NCBI RefSeq assembly: GCF_028288185.1
Contig: NZ_JAQBOF010000035.1
Coordinates: 124,001 to 188,000 of the forward strand
Direction: 5' to 3'
Source of the DNA: Mucilaginibacter sp.
GTDB taxonomy: Bacteria > Bacteroidota > Bacteroidia > Sphingobacteriales > Sphingobacteriaceae
Length of the DNA stretch: 64,000 bases
Positions within the stretch are counted from its first letter, which is position 1. Each line of letters begins with the position of its first letter. The notes under the pieces are model-generated. The model did no database searches. It had not been told where the DNA came from and was given only the letters and a program-made list of their open reading frames with translations. This document shows positions 15,609 through 24,251 of this stretch, piece after piece. The translations under genes and the position numbers were made by a program.

Positions 15609-16109
15609 TTACATAGTAGGTACCTGCGGATAAATGTTCCACAACTGTTCGGGTGTATTACGCTTTGCTGCTAATATAATGGCCGAGTTAACCATACCTT
15701 TACTATCCGCCGGGGTTACATACAGATCAGTACCTTTTAGTTTGATTAGATAAGTATCTTTCTTAACCGCTATAAATTCATACTGCTGTTTGGTATCGCC
15801 GGGTACAAGTGGTTGCTCATCAAACGCTACATCAGCACTTGCCAACGTAATCGGTTGGAAGGTTTTATGTGTTAGCAGGTTTTGCAACTGGTAAGTGTTT
15901 TCATCTGTCTTTTTAAAGTTCCAGGTCATGCACTTCCAGTTTTCGGGGTAGTAGGCTACCAGTGGTGTACCGTTTTTTGATCCAGCATCTTTTACACGTA
16001 ACAGCATACCCGTCTGCACGTTTTTGATAGCATAATCGCCTTTAATATCCTGCGAAAAAGCAGCAAACCAAAAGCTTACAAAAGCTATTAACAGTGCTGC
16101 TTTTTTCAT
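15609..16109 (-). CDS. Secreted RICIN-like beta-trefoil protein
   Basis: A 166-aa protein with a signal peptide ('KKAALLIAFVSFWFAAFSQ'). I chose the ATG at 16109, six codons into the ORF. The mature part shows three similar beta-rich units: 'GDYAIKNVQTGMLLRVKDAG...', 'NTYQLQNLLTHKTFQPITL...' and 'DTYLIKLKGTDLYVTPADSKG', followed by 'QLWNIYP'. This threefold pattern with closing W suggests a ricin-type lectin fold. It is the last gene after a TsdA-like cytochrome and a DsrE-like protein, and the role in that cluster is unknown. The fold call is moderate. Confidence 0.6.
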   Translation of the reverse strand: MKKAALLIAFVSFWFAAFSQDIKGDYAIKNVQTGMLLRVKDAGSKNGTPLVAYYPENWKCMTWNFKKTDENTYQLQNLLTHKTFQPITLASADVAFDEQPLVPGDTKQQYEFIAVKKDTYLIKLKGTDLYVTPADSKGMVNSAIILAAKRNTPEQLWNIYPQVPTM

Positions 16110-16130
16110 AATAGTATATTTTGGCAATAA

Positions 16131-16586
16131 CTATGGATGTACGATAGTCCAGCCCTCGTTACCTCGGATGATGATCTCGCCGTTACCACTTGGCACATAG
16201 CTTATAAAATCAAACAGGGTTGCTTTGTCTATCTTTCTTTCTTTTATGGTATTCTCGCACTCTGCCAATATTACGCCTTTTTTCTGCAAGCCCAATAGTA
16301 GCGATTCATACTTGCCCGATTTTAAAAACATGGTATAACCACCTGCAAACGCAACCAACTCTATCTCTACTTTACCTTTTAAACGTGGATCTTCCAGCGC
16401 ATTATTGATATTACGCAGGGTCATACCAATTTTGGTGGATGCTGTATCATCAACAAAATAAAGAGCTTTGTAATGTGATAGTGAAGCTGTTGCCCCTTTA
16501 AAATCAGCGTTTGATGTTTGGGCTGATGCAGTTCTTATTGTCGCTACAGCTAAAATGATTATAAAGTATTTAAGTAGATTTTTCAT
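16131..16586 (-). CDS. Exported DsrE-family protein
   Basis: A 151-aa protein with a signal peptide ('YFIIILAVATIRTASAQ') and a DsrE/DsrF/TusD-like fold: 'YKALYFVDDTASTKIGMTLRNINNAL', 'VEIELVAFAGGYTMFL', and the family block 'KKGVILAECENTIKERKI' with its conserved Cys, then 'VPSGNGEIIIRGNEGW'. DsrE proteins carry sulfur as persulfide on a Cys. Export to the periplasm is common in the Bacteroidota branch. Sitting 9 bases after the TsdA-like gene suggests a role in sulfur compound handling, which is inference. Confidence 0.82.
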   Translation of the reverse strand: MKNLLKYFIIILAVATIRTASAQTSNADFKGATASLSHYKALYFVDDTASTKIGMTLRNINNALEDPRLKGKVEIELVAFAGGYTMFLKSGKYESLLLGLQKKGVILAECENTIKERKIDKATLFDFISYVPSGNGEIIIRGNEGWTIVHP

Positions 16587-16595
16587 AATATAAAG

Positions 16596-17489
16596 TTATG
16601 ACTTTTTAGTTGTTGATTTCTGTTGATTATCTGCAATTGGTTTATACGGGCCAAATTTATGCTGGCTTTGGCTAAACTTATCCGCATAAGGGCCAAATGG
16701 AAAGTCTATGGGTTTTTTACTAATATCTTTCCAATCTTTATGCTGATCAAAATGCGGCCGTGGTTGCGAATTAACAAACGCCGCAACATTCCAGGCTTCT
16801 TCATCTGTTAACTGCGGATTTTTATACGTAGTACCAAACGGCATATTGCTCTTAACAAACGCTGCGAAAGTGGTTATCCTATACAAACCCGCACCATCAT
16901 TATAACTATTTTTATCCCACAAAGGCGGGTAAATATAAACCGATTGATCTGCTGATAACAACCCGTCGCCTGTTGCGCCGTGGCAAACCTGGCATTTTTG
17001 TATAAATACTGTTTTACCTTTTATCGGGTCGGCGGCTTTATCCATATAGGCAAGTTTTAGCACACTACTGCCTGCCGGTTTTTGCCCTTTTGGCACATCC
17101 TTTCCCAGCCATTTAATATAAGCTATCATGGCTTTCATTTCCCGGCTTGTGGTATCTAAAGTCTTACCGTTTAAACTTCGCTGAAAGCAGCCATTTATCC
17201 GTCCGGCTATTGACATCACATTATTGGTACGCGGCATATATTGCGGATATGTCGCGGCGGTAGCCATTAAGTTTAATCCATAAAATTTGGTTCCTGCATC
17301 ATTATGGCAATTTTGACAATTCATACCGTTGGTTAAGGCGGCAACTTTTCCTTTGGGCCCTAAATAATAAGCCGTGCGCGCTATCAGATCTTTGCCGTAT
17401 AACAATTCCTTATCGGCAGGGAGTTTGGCGTTCTGCGACCGGGCGATCATCCCACTCAATAAAAAGAAAATAATAAGCCTAACGCGCAT
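16596..17489 (-). CDS. tsdA: Diheme cytochrome c, TsdA-like thiosulfate dehydrogenase/tetrathionate reductase family
   Basis: A 297-aa periplasmic protein; the ATG at 17489 gives a proper signal peptide ('RLIIFFLLSGMIARSQ'), 15 codons inside the ORF. Two heme motifs are seen, 'CQNCH' and 'CQVCH'. Between them 'INGCFQRSLNG' matches the TsdA segment carrying the Cys that ligates heme 1. The C-terminus 'PRPHFDQHKDW' with 'FPFGPY' also matches TsdA. TsdA joins two thiosulfates to tetrathionate or runs in reverse. It heads an operon with DsrE- and RICIN-like genes. An alternative is a SoxA-related or general diheme carrier. Confidence 0.68.
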   Translation of the reverse strand: MRVRLIIFFLLSGMIARSQNAKLPADKELLYGKDLIARTAYYLGPKGKVAALTNGMNCQNCHNDAGTKFYGLNLMATAATYPQYMPRTNNVMSIAGRINGCFQRSLNGKTLDTTSREMKAMIAYIKWLGKDVPKGQKPAGSSVLKLAYMDKAADPIKGKTVFIQKCQVCHGATGDGLLSADQSVYIYPPLWDKNSYNDGAGLYRITTFAAFVKSNMPFGTTYKNPQLTDEEAWNVAAFVNSQPRPHFDQHKDWKDISKKPIDFPFGPYADKFSQSQHKFGPYKPIADNQQKSTTKKS

Positions 17490-17514
17490 GGTTATAATTG
17501 TAGATGGCAAAATA

Positions 17515-17547
17515 ACAAAAAAGCGAATAACCAAAGGTTATTCGCTT
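17515..17547 (-). terminator. Terminator of the alpha-L-fucosidase gene
   Basis: AAGCGAATAACC and GGTTATTCGCTT form a perfect 12-bp stem around AAA. On the minus strand it is followed by TTTTTT, 20 bases after the GH29 stop. It also separates this gene from the TsdA operon. Confidence 0.85.
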
Positions 17548-17566
17548 GTAACGTTTTTAATAAATA

Positions 17567-18958
17567 TTAACGCTGCTCGTTATAAACTTCAAATTCTGAT
17601 ATAGACGGCGTGCGGTTATAACCTAATATTTGTATGCGCACTTTGTTGGCCCATAAACGGTTAAAGCGGTGTACTTTAACGTTCTTGGCTATCTCGCCAT
17701 CCAGCAAAGTTTTCCAGGCACCATCAACATAATACTCTAATTTATATTTGTTGATGTTGGCTCTATTCTCGGCAATTACAATGGTGTTAAAGCCGGTTTC
17801 GCGTTTAAAGCTAATTTCTAACCAGGGCTGTTTAACCGTAGGGCTTGATGTCCATGAGCTTCTGAAACTATCATCATTGGCAAAATCGCTGATGTTCATA
17901 TCATCGCTCCAACTTGAATTTGCCGGCATATTTTTAGCCAGATTTTGCGATATGATCGGCGCGTCCAGATCAGGCAATGCAGCAACCGGGCCGGTGTTTT
18001 TCCATAGCTTACCAATGGCTTTCAAACCTTCTAAAGCGTTATCATCAAACAAACCGTCACGGTTTGGCGCAACGTTCAATATAAAATTACAACGATCATC
18101 ATTTAATGTTATCAATTGGTCATTAACCAATTTGGTGGCATCCTTAACCGGCGTGGTAGGGAAATCGGTTTTCCAGAACCATGAGCTTTGTATTGGCAAA
18201 CAAGCTAATGACGGCATATAGTTGCTGGCTTTTTCCATATGTTGGCCGGCACCCATTTCGTAAGTTTTAATATCAGTGTAGTATAAACCCTGGCCAGGAT
18301 ATTTGGCGCCGTTAAGGTCCATCAATAAACAATCAGGTTGTAGTTTTTTTACCAGGTGATAAATGTCTTCAAAAGGTACATCATCATAAGTGATCCTTGA
18401 CCATGGCGCATCCCAGCCGTCAATAATCAACGCTTCAATTTTACCGTATTTGGTTAACAGCTCGGTTATTTGTGTTTTAACCATTTCAATATGGCTGGGC
18501 TGTATCTGGTTAGGGCGCAGTTTATGGTGCGTATCCAGTATAGAATAATACAGCATCACCTTTAAGCCGTTGGCTCTAAACGCGTCAACATACTCTTTAA
18601 CTACATCGCGTTTAAGCGGACTATTCATTACGTTATAGTCGGTACTTTTAGTATCCCAGATACAAAAACCGCTATGATGCTTAGTGGTTAAACAACCGTA
18701 GGTCATGTTGGCTGATTTTGCCGCTTTTGCCCATTGGTCGCAGTTTAATTTAGTAGGATTAAATAATGAGGGCGATGCTTCCGGGTCGGGCCAGTCGGCA
18801 TCCGCATACGTAGGGATGTTAAAGTGGATGAACATACCAAAACGCAGATCAACAAACTGTTGCTGCAACTTTTTTAAATGCTGTACATCTTGCGCAAAAA
18901 CTGATGAAAGGCTTAACAAAGTAAACAGCGCTACTAATTGTAATTTTTTAAGGATCAT
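17567..18958 (-). CDS. Secreted alpha-L-fucosidase (GH29) with C-terminal discoidin-like domain
   Basis: A 463-aa exported enzyme with a signal peptide 'LFTLLSLSSVFAQ'. Residues about 25-340 form the GH29 TIM barrel: 'FGMFIHFNIPTYADADWP', 'LTTKHHSGFCIWDTK', 'DVVKEYVDAFRANGLKVMLYYSI', and 'ALIIDGWDAPW', where the nucleophile Asp of GH29 is expected. Residues about 360-463 look like an F5/8 type C (discoidin) carbohydrate-binding domain. It releases alpha-L-fucose from glycans outside the inner membrane. It stands alone with its own terminator. Linkage specificity is not readable. Confidence 0.88.
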   Translation of the reverse strand: MILKKLQLVALFTLLSLSSVFAQDVQHLKKLQQQFVDLRFGMFIHFNIPTYADADWPDPEASPSLFNPTKLNCDQWAKAAKSANMTYGCLTTKHHSGFCIWDTKSTDYNVMNSPLKRDVVKEYVDAFRANGLKVMLYYSILDTHHKLRPNQIQPSHIEMVKTQITELLTKYGKIEALIIDGWDAPWSRITYDDVPFEDIYHLVKKLQPDCLLMDLNGAKYPGQGLYYTDIKTYEMGAGQHMEKASNYMPSLACLPIQSSWFWKTDFPTTPVKDATKLVNDQLITLNDDRCNFILNVAPNRDGLFDDNALEGLKAIGKLWKNTGPVAALPDLDAPIISQNLAKNMPANSSWSDDMNISDFANDDSFRSSWTSSPTVKQPWLEISFKRETGFNTIVIAENRANINKYKLEYYVDGAWKTLLDGEIAKNVKVHRFNRLWANKVRIQILGYNRTPSISEFEVYNEQR

Positions 18959-19189
18959 AGTAATTATTATATCCGGGTGATGTATTTTATATTAACTGTT
19001 TTACAAATAACGCATTTGTTGCGCCTGTTAAGTTTTGCATAATAAGCTATTTGTTAAGCAATATTGGAAAATAGTTATCTAATATTAACTCATGATGCAT
19101 ATTAGACTAAACTTTGGGAAGTTACAAATAAAAGCAAACATCTGTAACCAACTTACCCACTTCTGTGTCTTATAACAAAACCCCGAGAC

Positions 19190-20242
19190 ATGAGATATCT
19201 ATCCTTACTGCTATTATTATGTTTAACAACCAAACATATTAAAGCGCAAGAGCCCAACATCAACCTAAAAGACTCAACCGCCGTTATCAAATGGCTACAA
19301 GAAAAACATATCCCCGCATTAGGCATCGCTTATGTAGAAAAAGGGAAAGTTAAAAACATGAAGCTATACGGCGATCTTAAACCTGGCGTACCCGCCCCAC
19401 TAAACGCTGTATTTAATGTGGCATCTATAACTAAAACCATTACTACAATGGTTACGCTTAACTTAGTCAACTCCGGTGAATGGCAGTTGGATGAGCCAGT
19501 GGCACATTACTGGACCGACCCGGATCTAAAAGACGACCCCAGGAGCCAAAAACTAACCACCCGCGACATATTGACACATCGCACAGGTTTCCCTAACTGG
19601 CGCTCTCAATTGCCCGGCGGTAAGCTGGCTTTTCAGGCTGATCCCGGAACAAAATACCAATACTCGGGCGAAGGATTTGAATATCTGCGCCGCGCGCTGG
19701 AAAGTAAATTCCATCGTGGCCTGGATCAACTGGCCGATTCCATCATATTTAAACCATTGGGTATGAAGGACACGCATTTTATATGGAACGATGCAGACGA
19801 AAGCCGCTTCGCCTATCCTTTTGACGCGACAGGGAAACAACTGGAAGCAACCAAAAACACCAAACCCAATGCTGCCGACCTTTTAGAAACCACCATACCC
19901 GACTACACTAAATTTATCCAATGGATGCTGCAAGGCGGCGGGTTATCAAAAAAATTATTTGCCGAAATGACGAGTCACCAAGTACAAACTAAACCGGGTG
20001 CCTACATGGGTTTAAGCTGGGCAATTTATGATCCGATTGGAAACGGCGAGTACGCCCTATCGCATAGCGGGCATGATGCTGGCGTACATACCATAGCCTT
20101 TATGTTCCCCAGATCAAAACGAGCATTGGTGATCTTTACCAATTCTGACAATGGTATGCAGCTTTATCCTGGGCTGATAGCCGGCTACATGGGTTCGCAG
20201 GGACAAGCGATAGTGGATATTGAAACGAAGAAGATGCCGTGA
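19190..20242 (+). CDS. Exported serine hydrolase, class C beta-lactamase/penicillin-binding-like
   Basis: A 350-aa protein with signal peptide 'LSLLLLLCLTTKHIKAQ'. It carries the active-site tetrad 'SITK' (Ser-x-x-Lys) in 'NVASITKTITTMV', the second motif as 'YQYSGEGFEYL' (Tyr-Ser-Gly instead of Tyr-x-Asn), and 'HSGHDAGVHT' as the third motif. These suggest the esterase/peptidase branch of the beta-lactamase-related family rather than true antibiotic hydrolysis. It probably acts on peptidoglycan peptides or esters in the periplasm. It is monocistronic and converges on the methyltransferase gene. Confidence 0.87.
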   Translation: MRYLSLLLLLCLTTKHIKAQEPNINLKDSTAVIKWLQEKHIPALGIAYVEKGKVKNMKLYGDLKPGVPAPLNAVFNVASITKTITTMVTLNLVNSGEWQLDEPVAHYWTDPDLKDDPRSQKLTTRDILTHRTGFPNWRSQLPGGKLAFQADPGTKYQYSGEGFEYLRRALESKFHRGLDQLADSIIFKPLGMKDTHFIWNDADESRFAYPFDATGKQLEATKNTKPNAADLLETTIPDYTKFIQWMLQGGGLSKKLFAEMTSHQVQTKPGAYMGLSWAIYDPIGNGEYALSHSGHDAGVHTIAFMFPRSKRALVIFTNSDNGMQLYPGLIAGYMGSQGQAIVDIETKKMP

Positions 20243-20289
20243 TAAATTATTAAATAAAGCATGATATTTTTAAACTATTAGCCCACGCT

Positions 20290-21180
20290 CTACACACTAA
20301 CAAACTCCCCAAACTCAACTAGCGTATTCTTGCCTGTACTCACCAACCACCCCTCCTTACCAACCTCAACCGTACAAGGCCCATATGTAAACACCCTGAT
20401 GGTTCTCTTTTCCGCTTCACGATTTAATTTTTGCAATACACACTGCAGCATTTTGCCCTCAAACGGGGTGTACATAAAAAACACAGTACCCAATGAATAA
20501 TCAACATCGCGGGCATCTGTATTAATAAACTCCACATCGGTTAAATTAAGCCCGGCGGCACAAACATATGCATAACTGCAAAAAGCAGGTTCGAACTCTA
20601 TGCCCTTTGCTATTACGCTTGTAAATAGGTTTACTAATATGCTTAGCTGCCCTAATCCTGAACCAATGTCGATAAAAACATCATTCGGTTTAAAATCAGC
20701 ACGTTTAATTAATTCTAAAATTATACGGACCGGTGTTTTTTGATAAAATACCATTTCGGGCTCACGGGCCTCCGTTTCGGCAGGTAGGGTTTCATCGGTC
20801 AGCAACCCATTAAAAAACACATCCAAATTGTCATAGCCAGGTTTATCCTCCCGAAGAAATGAGTTTAAATCGTTATCAAAATATTCGCTGATTTGGTCCA
20901 GCAATAATTGGCCCCTTAACTCCCCTGTTGATATCTTGGCGCGAAGCTGGCAGAAGATTTGGGTATTTACAGCTTCCAGATCGTCTTTAACTTTTTCGGC
21001 ATATTGCTTCAGGGTAGTTAGCTTGTTAATACCGGCTATTCTATCAATGACATGAAACTCAATGTCATCAATGGCCTGCGCCCTTAAATTGAAATTAGTT
21101 TCATGGTAAAGTCTTTCGTCATTAACAATGATGTTTATATCATCTAATAGTTCAGCATGTAACTCGTCTTTCGATTGCAT
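20290..21180 (-). CDS. SAM-dependent methyltransferase, DOT1-like fold
   Basis: A 296-aa cytoplasmic protein. The first 150 residues are helical and charged. The C-terminal half has a class I methyltransferase fold: motif I 'VFIDIGSGLGQLSILVNLF', motif II 'AKGIEFEPAFCSYAYVCAAGL', 'VEFINTDARDVDYSLGTVFFMYTPF', and late strands 'RVFTYGPC'. The layout resembles bacterial proteins with a DOT1-like SAM-binding core; the target is unknown. It starts 14 bases after the TonB receptor stop on the same strand, so it may share that transcript. The helical N-terminus has no family I recognise. Confidence 0.72.
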   Translation of the reverse strand: MQSKDELHAELLDDINIIVNDERLYHETNFNLRAQAIDDIEFHVIDRIAGINKLTTLKQYAEKVKDDLEAVNTQIFCQLRAKISTGELRGQLLLDQISEYFDNDLNSFLREDKPGYDNLDVFFNGLLTDETLPAETEAREPEMVFYQKTPVRIILELIKRADFKPNDVFIDIGSGLGQLSILVNLFTSVIAKGIEFEPAFCSYAYVCAAGLNLTDVEFINTDARDVDYSLGTVFFMYTPFEGKMLQCVLQKLNREAEKRTIRVFTYGPCTVEVGKEGWLVSTGKNTLVEFGEFVSV

Positions 21181-21194
21181 TAAATAAGTTCTTA

Positions 21195-23663
21195 CTAAAA
21201 TTCTTTATCGCCTACATCGCTGGTAGGTAGCTTTAACTTACTGGTAAACTTGTTCAGGTTAAAACTTAGGTTTATTAAAAACACATCCGTTTCAGAGATA
21301 TAATTAGTAGTTGTATAAAAATCAGTACCCGAGGTTGTTATGCGTTGCTTATTTGCCCCCATGAAACCCATATTCATGTTTTGCCAAAGTAGCGAAGCTG
21401 ATAACCGACCATTCATGAACGTTTTTTTTACAGAAGTATTTGGCACAAAAAACTGGCCGTCTTCGCCCTGTCCTGTTGGCCTTTTAGACAGGTAATTTAC
21501 ATTGGCCCCCAGGCTCAATGTTTTACTTAACTGAAAATTGGTATTACCATTGATAGAATATGCCCAACTGCTGTTTAAAATAGTTACCGGTGTATTTAAT
21601 ATGGATATATTACCCTGAATTTTATAATTGTACAGATTACCACCAATATAAATACTCCACCATTTAAACGGTGCCAGATTGGCGCCGGCCTCCATCCCAA
21701 ACAAACGCGCGTTGCCTGCATTGGTATAAACGCGGTTAAGAATGGTATCGGCATAAACGCTGTTAAGCCTTTGTATAGGGTTTTTAATACGCTGATAATA
21801 TAGGGTGGCAAAAAATGATCCTTTTTTAAATTCACGGATCAGACCCAGTTCAGCCAAGTCTACAAATTCAGGCAACAGGTCCGGGTCGCCCTCTTCTAAT
21901 GTTTCAGAATGCTCGCGTTCTGGTATGGGGTTCAGTTCTAAGTTAGTTGTGCGCTGCACGCGTTTGCTATAACCTGCTTTCAGTTTCAAACCATCATTAA
22001 TGCCATACAACAAACTGGCCGATGGAAACAAATTAGATAAGTTAAGATTATGCGCGTTTGCATCATAAGATAAATTAACCGCACGTGTGGCGTACTCATA
22101 ACGAAGCCCGCCGCTGTATTCCAGCTTTGCCATTTTACCGGAGTATTGGCTGTACACAGAGTTGATCTGGTTTTTAGCATGCGTACTACCTTTAAATTTG
22201 GCCAGATCGGATTGTGATGTAAGAGGTGTTACAAAATAATCAAAAATGCCATCCTGGGTATCGTGCCTGAATTGGTAACCACTTTCTAACTTTCCTTTAC
22301 CAATATTAATACTGTGATCCAGTTTAAAGCGATAGGAACTAATAGGCCTTTTATAAGGATTATTTACGTATTGTATAGTATCGGCAGTATTTGGGTATTT
22401 TAAGTTACGATTTTGGGTTCCCCCATATAGGTTATCATGTTCATAAAGCAAACTCGCGGTTAAAGATGATTTATCGGCAAAGGTGTGTGTATAATCAAAA
22501 TTACCCAGGTTAAAAGTCCCCTCTTTTGTTTGCAGGTTAGAGTTATAATAAGTTGTGCTTTTTATAAGCGTGTTAGTTGCTAAGTTTGATGTGGTATTAT
22601 TGTACAACAAATTGGCTAAACGTGCCTGGTATCTTTTGCCGCTGTAAAGCCCAACTGAAACTACGTTATTGGCATCGGCTGTATAACTTATGGAGGCCCT
22701 TCCGGCATAATTGTACCGGTCAAAACTTCTTTCGCCGTTAGATGGGAAGCGCGAAATGGTATTATTAACAAAGTTTTTGGTGTAGACATTCCCTTCTCGA
22801 TAACCCTCATTGTCATTACGGGTATAGTTGCCGCCTACAGATATATCCCATTTTGCTTTCTTGAAATTGATGGTTGCATCGCCTCCAAAGCGTTTAGGTT
22901 TTTTCAGATTCCCATAGTCGGTAGTGCTTGGCAGGCCGCCTTGCGCATTGGCCGTAATTGTAAAACCATCGCTGGCACCTTTTTTAGTAACAATATTAAT
23001 AATACCGCCACGGCCATCAGGATCATATTTAGCAGATGGCGCGGTAATCAATTCAATATTATCAATAGCATTAGCGGGCAATTGGGTTAGTACGGTCTGC
23101 GCATCTGCTAAAACAGGTTTGCCGTTAATTAACACCATAAAACCGGCCGACCCGCGTACACTAATATCCCCTTGCGAATTAACCGCTACTGACGGCAGGT
23201 TCTTTAAAACATCAATAGCCGATCCCCCTTTAGCTGATTCGAACTGACCGGCCTTATAACTTTGTTTTTCAATTTTATTTAATGCCGTAACCTTTTGGCC
23301 AGCAACAGCTACCTCATTCAACATTTTGCTTGACGGATTAAGAGCAATGATTCCCAGATCAAGGTTTTGGTTATTAGTCAGATGAATATCTTTAAAATAC
23401 TTTGTTTCATAGCCAATAAAAATGACCTTTAATTGGTAATTGCCTTGCGGTATTTTCACCAATTCAAATGCACCATTTTCTTTGGTAACTATCCCTGTAA
23501 CTAAGGTTGAATCTGTTGATTTAAACAGGGCCACGCTGGCATATTCTATAGAAAAATTATTTTTGGCATCAGTTACTTTCCCTTTAATAGTAGCATTTTG
23601 CCCAAATGTGTTAAAAGAGATAGTAAGAAATAAAACAAAGCAAATGGGTAATGTTATTTTCAT
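21195..23663 (-). CDS. TonB-dependent receptor-like outer membrane protein
   Basis: An 822-aa outer membrane protein with signal peptide 'ICFVLFLTISFNTFGQ'. Residues 25-115 are a carboxypeptidase-regulatory-like domain ('ATIKGKVTDAKNNFSIEYASV'), 125-230 a plug ('AIDVLKNLPSVAVNSQGDISVRG', 'NIELITAPSAKYDPDGRGGIINIVTKKG'), and the rest an OMP_b-brl_3-type barrel ('LFPSASLLYGINDGLKLKAGYSKRVQR', 'EEGDPDLLPEF'). This type is usually not paired with SusD. The ligand is unknown; the surroundings suggest glycan or peptide scavenging. The gene is the first of a unit with the methyltransferase. Confidence 0.9.
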   Translation of the reverse strand: MKITLPICFVLFLTISFNTFGQNATIKGKVTDAKNNFSIEYASVALFKSTDSTLVTGIVTKENGAFELVKIPQGNYQLKVIFIGYETKYFKDIHLTNNQNLDLGIIALNPSSKMLNEVAVAGQKVTALNKIEKQSYKAGQFESAKGGSAIDVLKNLPSVAVNSQGDISVRGSAGFMVLINGKPVLADAQTVLTQLPANAIDNIELITAPSAKYDPDGRGGIINIVTKKGASDGFTITANAQGGLPSTTDYGNLKKPKRFGGDATINFKKAKWDISVGGNYTRNDNEGYREGNVYTKNFVNNTISRFPSNGERSFDRYNYAGRASISYTADANNVVSVGLYSGKRYQARLANLLYNNTTSNLATNTLIKSTTYYNSNLQTKEGTFNLGNFDYTHTFADKSSLTASLLYEHDNLYGGTQNRNLKYPNTADTIQYVNNPYKRPISSYRFKLDHSINIGKGKLESGYQFRHDTQDGIFDYFVTPLTSQSDLAKFKGSTHAKNQINSVYSQYSGKMAKLEYSGGLRYEYATRAVNLSYDANAHNLNLSNLFPSASLLYGINDGLKLKAGYSKRVQRTTNLELNPIPEREHSETLEEGDPDLLPEFVDLAELGLIREFKKGSFFATLYYQRIKNPIQRLNSVYADTILNRVYTNAGNARLFGMEAGANLAPFKWWSIYIGGNLYNYKIQGNISILNTPVTILNSSWAYSINGNTNFQLSKTLSLGANVNYLSKRPTGQGEDGQFFVPNTSVKKTFMNGRLSASLLWQNMNMGFMGANKQRITTSGTDFYTTTNYISETDVFLINLSFNLNKFTSKLKLPTSDVGDKEF

Positions 23664-23933
23664 GGAGGCGTGGTTAGTATTCAGCCAAAAATACCACGTT
23701 TAGTTTAGCATTACATGTAGTTTATGTAACATTTATATAAATACCTTTAACGTATACATCACTATAAACTTTTATAAAGTAATAGAATTTACACTATGCA
23801 CCATATTAAATAAATAAAACGTTAAACACTTATTTTCAAACTATTACCATAAAAAATTTCCTTAAAAACAATTGCAAATAAGCGATTTATGTTTAACTTA
23901 GTACATAAGTATTAAAAATTAGGAGGAGTTGCC

Positions 23934-24110
23934 ATGAAGAAAAAAGCTACCCTAGTTGCCCAGCCCGATAAGACTGAAACTAAGTCAGAATTAACACCTT
24001 GCCAAAACTTTAATCAAAAAATGTATCGTGACCATGCACATGTCGATCACACACACGGCAGGATTAATAAATTTCCATTTGGAAGCAGTCACGGGCCGTC
24101 GCCTTTTTAA
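23934..24110 (+). CDS. 58-aa His-rich peptide with a strong Shine-Dalgarno
   Basis: Too short for the ORF track. The ATG at 23934 opens a 58-codon frame starting MKKKATLVAQPDKTE, containing one Cys ('TPCQNFNQK'), a His cluster 'RDHAHVDHTHGR' and the tail 'GSSHGPSPF'. AGGAGGAG ends 6 bases upstream of the ATG, an unusually perfect ribosome binding site for Bacteroidota. It has no signal peptide. The His cluster could bind metal, and the basic start with a polar tail could also be a leader peptide of a modified product, but no modification genes are adjacent. It is divergent from the TonB receptor gene. Confidence 0.55.
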   Translation: MKKKATLVAQPDKTETKSELTPCQNFNQKMYRDHAHVDHTHGRINKFPFGSSHGPSPF

Positions 24111-24251
24111 TAAGGTATCGGACTGATCGTTTGCTATAAGCTAATTACTTTTGGCATGGATATATTTTGCCTGTAAAAAACTCTTATCATCTGCCGGTGG
24201 CCCATAAATAGGCTGCACAGTATATCGAAGTGTTTCGAAACACCACACTTG

